NCBI GenBank assembly: GCA_013399695.1
Contig: VXAU01003742.1
Span: forward strand, 1-64,000
Length of the DNA stretch: 64,000 nt
Source: Formicarius rufipectus
Lineage: Eukaryota > Chordata > Aves > Passeriformes > Formicariidae
Direction of reading: 5' to 3'
The translations under genes were made by a program, and so were the position numbers. The notes beneath the pieces were generated by a model. That model was not told the origin of the DNA, searched no databases, and worked only from the letters and a program-made list of their open reading frames with translations. The first letter of the stretch is position 1, and each line of letters opens with the position of its first letter. Of the stretch, positions 57,801-64,000 are shown one piece after another.

Positions 57801-60800
57801 CCACTTGATGCCGGCGGGCTGTGCCTCCTGGCCCTCCACAGGTGAGGGAAAGGCAGCGTCCCCGCTGAGGGGCTGCGAGAGAAACACCAGTCACACCTGC
57901 TCCCACTGCTGCCCAGGACAGGGAGAAGGCTCAGCTCCTTACCTCGACAGTCTGGAACTGGCTTCTTGGCACACTGGATGACATGATGTAATGATTGCCA
58001 TGGTCTTTCAGAGCCTCCTCTGCCATCACAGCTCCGCTCACCACAACTGCATGGGAGGTCTCCACGGAGCTCTCCTCCTCATTGCTAGAAAGGACAGGGT
58101 CAGGAAGGATCTGCCTCCATGTCCTCAACACTCAAAAGCCTCCACACTGAAGAGCAGAAGTGCCTCCCCCTCCCCACTCCTCCCCTACAGCTGACCTGTA
58201 CAGTGTGCCAGGGGCCTGGATCTCCTCGCTGATGGGTGCAATGATGCTGTACTCTGCTGTCCCACCAAAGGGGATGGTGATCTGCTGCAGCTCTGAGCCA
58301 CCCACGCTTGCCTTCCCGTAAGCCTCCTGCACCAGCGTCTGCGCAGGCTCTGCCATGTGCAGCATCACCAACTTCTGCTGCTGCTCCTTAGAGTCCACCT
58401 CTGCTCCCTCCTCCTCTGCCAGTGACTCACAGGGGCCTGGTGCCTCTCCTGGGTCACCTGGCTTCACCACTGCCACCTGTGTGAGACAGCAGCTCAGCTG
58501 AGAGGTGCAAGGCTCTGCAAGACACCCTGGCAGTGGAACAGGGTTGGGAAGCCTCCCCTGGCCCCTCCAGCCCTGCTCACCTGCAGTGAGCCTGTGGGCA
58601 GCTCTCGCTGGGCACTCATGTTCAGCAGGAGATCCAGGGCTGTCTGTGTGGCCAGCTCTGCTGATCCAGACACATCTAGGGGGTTGGATGGGGAGGGTCA
58701 AGCAAATGCTTGCCCACCTCCTCATCCCACTCTCTTCCTGGGAGCTCACACACCTTGTTCATAGATGATGGTGGCCCCTTCCAGGGAACCCTGTGAGAGG
58801 ACAGGGGGCTCTGCTCCTGCAACAGCCTGGACCATGTGGCAGGTGATGGGGCCAAGAGGCACCTACGTGAGAGGGAGAGCCGACAGCATGGCAGGCAGTG
58901 AGCACTGGGAGGAGCTGGGGCTGGGCATGGCACTCACCGGCGAACTGGCCTTTGGCTCAGCTGGTGCCTGCACCTGACTGTGCTGCTGCTTCAGCTCCTC
59001 GATCTGCTGCAGGGTAAAGAAGGGGCGGCGGCGGCAGGGCGGCTCCTCGGGGTGCCTCTGCGCCCACTCCTCAAAGGAGTCGGCATGGCGGCACTGCACG
59101 TGCAGGCGCAGGTTCTTCTTGTGCTTGGTGGTGAAGTGACAGAATTCGCAAGCAAAAGGCTTCCCTCCTGCAGGGCCCAGGAGGGGGAGTCAGGCAGAGG
59201 GTCCCCAGGGGATGGCAGGGAGAGCAGGGAGGCTCTGAGCTTCTCTGGGAGAAGGGGAGTTGCAGGACATTGGGCTCCTCTCACCTGTGTGCTTGATTGC
59301 CATGTGCGAGACCAGGAAGTCCTCCTGGAAGGTGGAATACTTGCAGACACTGCACTTGAAGGGTTTGTCATTCATGTGTGACAACTGGTGGTTCAGCAGG
59401 ACCTTCTTGTCCTCACACACGTAGTCACAGAACTCGCACTTGAACCTGTCAGGACAAAGCCACCCATCAGAGGGGCTGATGGGGAGCAGGACATGGACTC
59501 TGCCCAGGCACACGAGGGCTGCACCGGGTTCATACCTGCGGTTGGCAATGGCCTGGATGTGTGTCAGCAGGTGCATCTTGAAGGTGTAGCGCTTCTTAAA
59601 GGACTTCCCACACTGTGGTGAAACAAAGCAAAGCAGTATTCACCCCTGCCCAGCCCCACCTGCCCCCAGCCCCTCCCCAGTCTGTCCCCTCCCTCACCTT
59701 GTCACACATGTGAGGTTTCTCTGTGCTGTGTGTCTTCATGTGCTGCGTGAGCCTCTTCTGCATGGGGTAAACACGGTTGCAGACAGGACACGGGAAGGAG
59801 TTCAGCTTTGGTGGCTGGATGGAGAGCATGAAGATGAGCTCACCTGGACGGGCTCACCAGTTTCCTTACCCTCTCCCCACTGCAGGACCTAGACTGCCTT
59901 TCCTCAAGAGATCCAGAAACAATGCCCTCAATGAGGCATCGAGAATTTGTGAAAGACCCAAATGTGCCTTTTCCCAAATAACAGTGCTGAGAAACAAACC
60001 AACAGAGTACTGAAACTCACTGGATCAGCTCTCTTCTTCCTGAAAAACAAAGAAGAAAAGCCCCTTGTGTGAGCGACACCCCAAGTCCAAGCTCCGGCTA
60101 CCCAGACACCAAAATCCCCTCATGTGGAAAGGGCCAGAGATCAGGGGAAGGGGCAGCCACGGCAGCTCTCCCAGGGTAGGAGGAACAGTGGCAAAGCTGT
60201 TCAGTCCCCAGGACTGTGCTTTCCTCACCTGTCCCTGCTGTGCACTGTGGAGTGCCGGATAACATCCTTCTTGTACACGCTGGTGTAATTGCACTCCTCA
60301 CACTTGTAGGGCTTGTTGCCCACGTGATTGAACATATGCTCCTGTGGGAAGTGGAGTAGGGCCGTGAGACCTGGGGCTGCCAGGCACCTTTGTGAGTCCA
60401 GGACAGGGCAGACAGAGCTCACCTTGAGGGAGGACCAGCGCCGGGAGCGGTAGCTGCACTGAAGACACTTGAAGAGCTGTGGGTCATTGGCCTCATGTGA
60501 GTTTACATGGAAGTGCAGATCGCTGTGCGTGAGGAACCGTGAGCCGCAGATCCGGCACAGGTATGGCCGCATCAGGGGCTTGGGGGACTTGTAGTAGTAC
60601 CTGCAGACACAGGAGCAGGACTCAGAGCTGCAGTGGCCAAAGGCCAGGACTGGCCCTGGGCAGAGGCCAGAGGGCCCAGCACACCCCCCTCACCTGCGCC
60701 CCATGTACTTGCGGTATTTCTTGCCCAGGAAGCGGCGGGAGGGCCGCCCGCGCCGCCGGGGGATGACATCTGCCTCCTCAGCACCCGTGTTGGAAGAAGG

Positions 60801-63356
60801 GTCCTTGTTCTCGGAATCAGACTGGCTGATGGTTGGCTCTGCCAGGCTCTCACTCGTCCCATTCTCCAGGCCAGAGGAACTGGCTGCTTCTGAGTTCTGC
60901 AGCTCAAGGCTCGGTGTGCTCTGGGATGTCACCAGGGGCTCCACCTCCCCTCCTGCTCCACAGAACACAGCATGGCTCTGTCATTCCCCCACTGTGGGCT
61001 CCGGGAACTTGCATACCACTCCCTGCTCCAGCCCCATATGGGGCAGCTTCCTCCCTCCTTCCTCACCTTCCTGCAAGTCCTGAGACATGTCCTCCAGACG
61101 AGGGAGCTTGCGGGGTCTCCCCGGGCGTCGACGTGGCCTCTCCTCACTGGATGTGGGGACAGTGCGGCCATACTTGGGTTGTCGCAGCCGGGGCTCATCC
61201 TCAGCTGGGTTGTAGTCACTGTCCTCTGCAAGCAAGTGCTCCAAAACGTCAGAATGAGAAGAGACTAAACTACGTAAGATGTGGGGAGAACAAGTCCTAC
61301 CTTCAGGGTCATCAATAGCACCAGCATCCATGATATCATCATCTTCTTCTTCTGGGGCTTCCTCCTCCTCTGTCTTTGGAGCAGCTCCTCCCTTTCGTGG
61401 TCGTCCTTTCTTCAAAGCCAGAGCTGAACCCACTGCCACAGAGGATGGGGTAAGTGCTCTTTATCAGACTGTGTGCCACAACAGGCCCTTATGCTCCAAC
61501 TCCTCCCTTGTTTCTTCCCCAGAGAGAGCAGAGCCTTTCTGCAGTGAGGTAAATTCCCTCAACCCTTGGCACACACCTGGCTGGAAGTGACGCTCTTTCA
61601 TGTGGTTAATCAACGTTTTCTTGGAGACACTCTTGTACTGACACATTTTGCACTTGAACTGCTGAACCACCACCACCTCCATCATCTCTTCCAGGGTCTC
61701 CATGTCTGGTTGGTCCAGCTCCTCTCCACCATCTGCTTCTTGAGCCTGGTCTGGCTGTGCAGGCAGGTCCAGCACTTCCAACTGTTTGGAAGGGTCTGAA
61801 GGGCCAGGCTGGTCAAGGCACGTGGAGGTAGGTCCATCAGCAACAGCTTCTATCACCAAACTATTGGCCAGAGCAGATGTGGCCATCTGGGACACCATGG
61901 GAGCACCTGAAACACCAAAACCCACTGAGACAAGGGGCACACCCTCACCTGCACTCAAAAGGCTGCACCGACACAAAAGGACAGGGCTGAACATGAGCTC
62001 AGGAACAGACTTGCAACAGGAATGTGGTACAGGTGCCCTGGTTGATCCATCTGGGACATCCCCTCCAGTGCCACAGGCTCAGAGGCAGAGCCAGCCCCCA
62101 CAGACAGCTCAGGGTGCTCCCTCACCATCATCAGGGCCTTGTAGGATGAGGTACTGGGTGGTCTCTGCCCCTCCATCCTCTGCACTGGTCACGGCGATGC
62201 AGCCTGGCAGAGAGAGCAGAGCAGAGTGGTGACTACCAGATCCAGGGGCTGCAGGGTCACTGGGGCTCTCCCAGCTCAGACATGAGTGGGAGGGTGTGAG
62301 GAGGGCCTGGCTCCAGGGATGAAGCCTGCCTGGGTTGAAGGAGCTGCTGGAGAGGGGAAAGGCTGTCCAGCAAAACGAGCTCCTTCTCAAACCCTTCAGC
62401 TACTGCTGCAAGGTAAGAAGAGAAAACCCGGCTGACCTCCCGGACTGGATGATCTTACATGTTTCTTCCAACTGTAATGATTCCATGTCTATATTTCCCC
62501 CCACCTACCGAATTCTAGCACACCAGCAGCTCCCTCCCAGCCCCCTGAGCCATCCCCACATGCAAGCACACACTCACTCTGGATGATGTCAGGCCCGATC
62601 GTGGACTCAATGATTTTGTCAATGGCAGAGCCCAGGTCGGAGGAAGTGGATGCAGTGGAGTCTGACACGACTGTGGCTCCATCGGTGACAACACTGGAGT
62701 GGACCAGGACTTGTGGGGACTCTGACACCATGATGGACTGGCTCACAGTGGAGACACTGGAGACCAAGGTGGATTGGGCAATGGAAGATGAGTCTGGCAG
62801 GTATACCCGGGGAATGGCATCTGTGCTAGAGCTACTCTCCGAGACCTCTTCCTGGCATTAAGAAAGAAAGAATCTGGTTCAGCTGAGATACCTTTGCCAG
62901 ACCAAGCCCTTGGGGCAGCCAACATATGCAAATGACCTGGTGCATCACTGCAGAACTGCCAGGAAACGCACTGGATCAAATCCCTTGCTACTGACAAGGA
63001 CCTGGACCTCCAGGGCTGCTCTAGCTACCGAAGGGAGTCCTGCTCCTCACACCGGACCACAACTCAGTCTGCCAGACACGTCTAGAGATCCCTCCACGAA
63101 CCAGAACCACGGCTGCTCTCCCTGCTGCCCCACCGTCCCCACGGGCGCCTACCAAGCAGACCCTGCTGCTGTCGGAGCTCTGCCCCACGCCGGAGTCATC
63201 GGCGCGGCAGAGGCGCCCGGGCCCAGCGGCGGCGTCGCTGCTGTCCGCCGATACAGCCTCCGAGCTCCCGACGTCCAGCCCGCTCTCGGTGGGCTCCTCC
63301 CGCGCCGCCGCCTGCGGGGCCGCGTCGCTGCTGCTCTCCACCGCATTCTCCTCCAT
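54876..63356 (-). CDS. ZNF335: ZNF335, 13-zinc-finger transcription regulator
   Basis: Nuclear C2H2 protein (NIF-1) that works with H3K4 methyltransferase complexes and is needed for neural progenitors and T-cell development. I find 27 coding exons, from 63356-63153, 62851-62578, 62203-62126, 61906-61577, 61432-61301, 61225-61067, 60952-60694, 60600-60423, 60341-60229, a 19-base exon 60039-60021, 59814-59698, 59612-59536, 59445-59285, 59167-58938, 58862-58754, 58675-58581, 58476-58196, 58084-57943, 57872-57483, 57396-57254, 56920-56787, 56306-56203, 56114-56037, 55899-55816, 55673-55608, 55431-55350 to 54991-54876. Their sum is an exact frame of 1384 residues (1342 in human). Thirteen C2H2 fingers are present: one near residue 250, eight in the centre and four near the C-terminus (from FSCKICTAMF to FACQVCGQRFNRNGHLKFH). 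AT-hook-like RRRPGRPRK and RRRGRPSRR, and the Gln/Val-rich tail ending YDVITLAE, are conserved. N-terminus MEENAVESSSD matches mammals. Confidence 0.97.
57601..57690 (-). repeat. Three 30-bp tandem repeats coding in ZNF335
   Basis: Units 57601-57630, 57631-57660 and 57661-57690 encode three copies of a 10-residue motif, KKLSCKVSAA, KKLSCKISTA and KKFSCKICTA. Only the last retains both cysteines of zinc finger 10. The remembered human protein has a single SKKFSCKIC here. Confidence 0.9.
62430..62500 (+). mobile_element. CR1 3'-end fragment in a ZNF335 intron
   Basis: GACTGGATGATCTTACATG, TTCTTCCAACTGTAATGATT and CCATGTCT are typical of the terminal bases of a CR1 LINE, including the ATGATTC-type tail. 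Only about 70 bases are clear. It is antisense to ZNF335. Confidence 0.75.
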
Positions 63357-63557
63357 GCCCGCCCTGCCGGGGCCCGCTACGCTCGACCTGCGGGGGGACC
63401 GCCGTCGTCAGGGCCTCCACAGCCGCGGGCGAGGGTCCCAGCCGGGTGGGCGCAGTGCCCCGGCGGGGGTCCCTGCCGGGCGGGCCCGGTGCCCCAGCGG
63501 GCCCATCCCCGGGGCGGGTTCCCGGGCGGCCTCTCGGGGGTCCCAGTGCCGCCGGTC

Positions 63558-63930
63558 NNNNNNNNNNNNNNNNNNNNNNNNNNNNNNNNNNNNNNNNNNN
63601 NNNNNNNNNNNNNNNNNNNNNNNNNNNNNNNNNNNNNNNNNNNNNNNNNNNNNNNNNNNNNNNNNNNNNNNNNNNNNNNNNNNNNNNNNNNNNNNNNNNN
63701 NNNNNNNNNNNNNNNNNNNNNNNNNNNNNNNNNNNNNNNNNNNNNNNNNNNNNNNNNNNNNNNNNNNNNNNNNNNNNNNNNNNNNNNNNNNNNNNNNNNN
63801 NNNNNNNNNNNNNNNNNNNNNNNNNNNNNNNNNNNNNNNNNNNNNNNNNNNNNNNNNNNNNNNNNNNNNNNNNNNNNNNNNNNNNNNNNNNNNNNNNNNN
63901 NNNNNNNNNNNNNNNNNNNNNNNNNNNNNN
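63558..63930. other. Assembly gap upstream of ZNF335
   Basis: Run of 373 Ns in the CpG-rich ZNF335 promoter region, so the first exon and core promoter of ZNF335 may be partly missing. Confidence 0.95.
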
Positions 63931-63940
63931 GTCACGTGAC
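63931..63940. promoter_or_regulatory. Palindromic E-box GTCACGTGAC
   Basis: Perfect 10-bp palindrome matching the USF/TFEB (CLEAR) consensus, directly after the gap in the CpG-rich region 575 bases upstream of the ZNF335 start codon. Single motif; function inferred. Confidence 0.5.
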
Positions 63941-64000
63941 GGGGACGCGGAGGTGGCGGCGGGTCCGGACCGGGAGCGGCGCTCGGTCCGCCCGCTCCGC

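Noticed and set aside
1..64000. CRISPR arrays, operons, ribosome binding sites, tRNA or rRNA genes
   Set aside because: The window is vertebrate nuclear DNA; no direct-repeat/spacer arrays and no recognisable tRNA or rRNA sequence were seen.

Overview
This window is vertebrate nuclear DNA, almost certainly from a bird. The evidence is multi-exon genes with GT-AG introns, short introns in a GC-rich compact layout, and a CR1 LINE (the dominant avian/reptilian retrotransposon) at about 19.3-20.9 kb, with a second CR1 tail at 62.4 kb. The gene order DNTTIP1 - UBE2C - TNNC2 - SNX21 - ACOT8 - (ZSWIM3 - ZSWIM1) - NEURL2 - CTSA - PLTP - PCIF1 - ZNF335 is that of human 20q13.12, so this is the homologous block (chicken chromosome 20 type). 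Gaps of N lie at 25354-25366, 35897-36083 and 63558-63930, with single Ns at 11615 and 25526.

Layout. At 0-6.4 kb are the 3' part of DNTTIP1 and all of UBE2C, separated by a short CCAAT/CHR cell-cycle promoter. At 6.7-7.4 kb (minus) is a two-exon gene of the RGS9BP/RGS7BP family. TNNC2 (minus) follows at 8.1-9.9 kb, SNX21 (plus) at 11.6-13.1 kb and ACOT8 (minus) at 14.2-16.2 kb. At 16.4-19.0 kb the ZSWIM3 and ZSWIM1 genes survive only as frameshifted, stop-containing relics, followed by the CR1 element. NEURL2 (minus, 22.5-24.7 kb) and CTSA (plus, 25.6-29.1 kb) are divergent across one GC-rich promoter. PLTP (minus) lies at 30.2-34.2 kb and PCIF1 (plus) at 36.1-47.2 kb.

Between PCIF1 and ZNF335 lies the most unusual part. 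It holds a RING/two-transmembrane gene resembling RNF182 (49.4-50.2 kb), a decayed duplicate of the PCIF1 terminal exon and 3'UTR (50.3-50.9 kb), and a small minus-strand Iroquois-class homeobox gene (51.2-52.2 kb). The homeobox gene is followed by 2 kb of intergenic DNA with A/T-rich homeodomain-site islands. As far as I know, mammals carry neither of these two genes at this place. ZNF335 (minus, 27 coding exons, 13 zinc fingers) fills 54.3-63.4 kb.

The genes do not form one pathway: they are a conserved synteny block of housekeeping and tissue genes (histone deacetylase complex, mitotic ubiquitination, muscle contraction, endosomal sorting, peroxisomal lipid metabolism, lysosomal protease, plasma lipid transfer, mRNA cap methylation, transcription). 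Exon models were built by hand from splice signals and remembered human proteins. The summed exons give uninterrupted frames: UBE2C 179 aa, TNNC2 160 aa, ACOT8 315 aa, NEURL2 263 aa, CTSA 471 aa, PLTP 501 aa, PCIF1 711 aa, ZNF335 1384 aa. No database search was possible.
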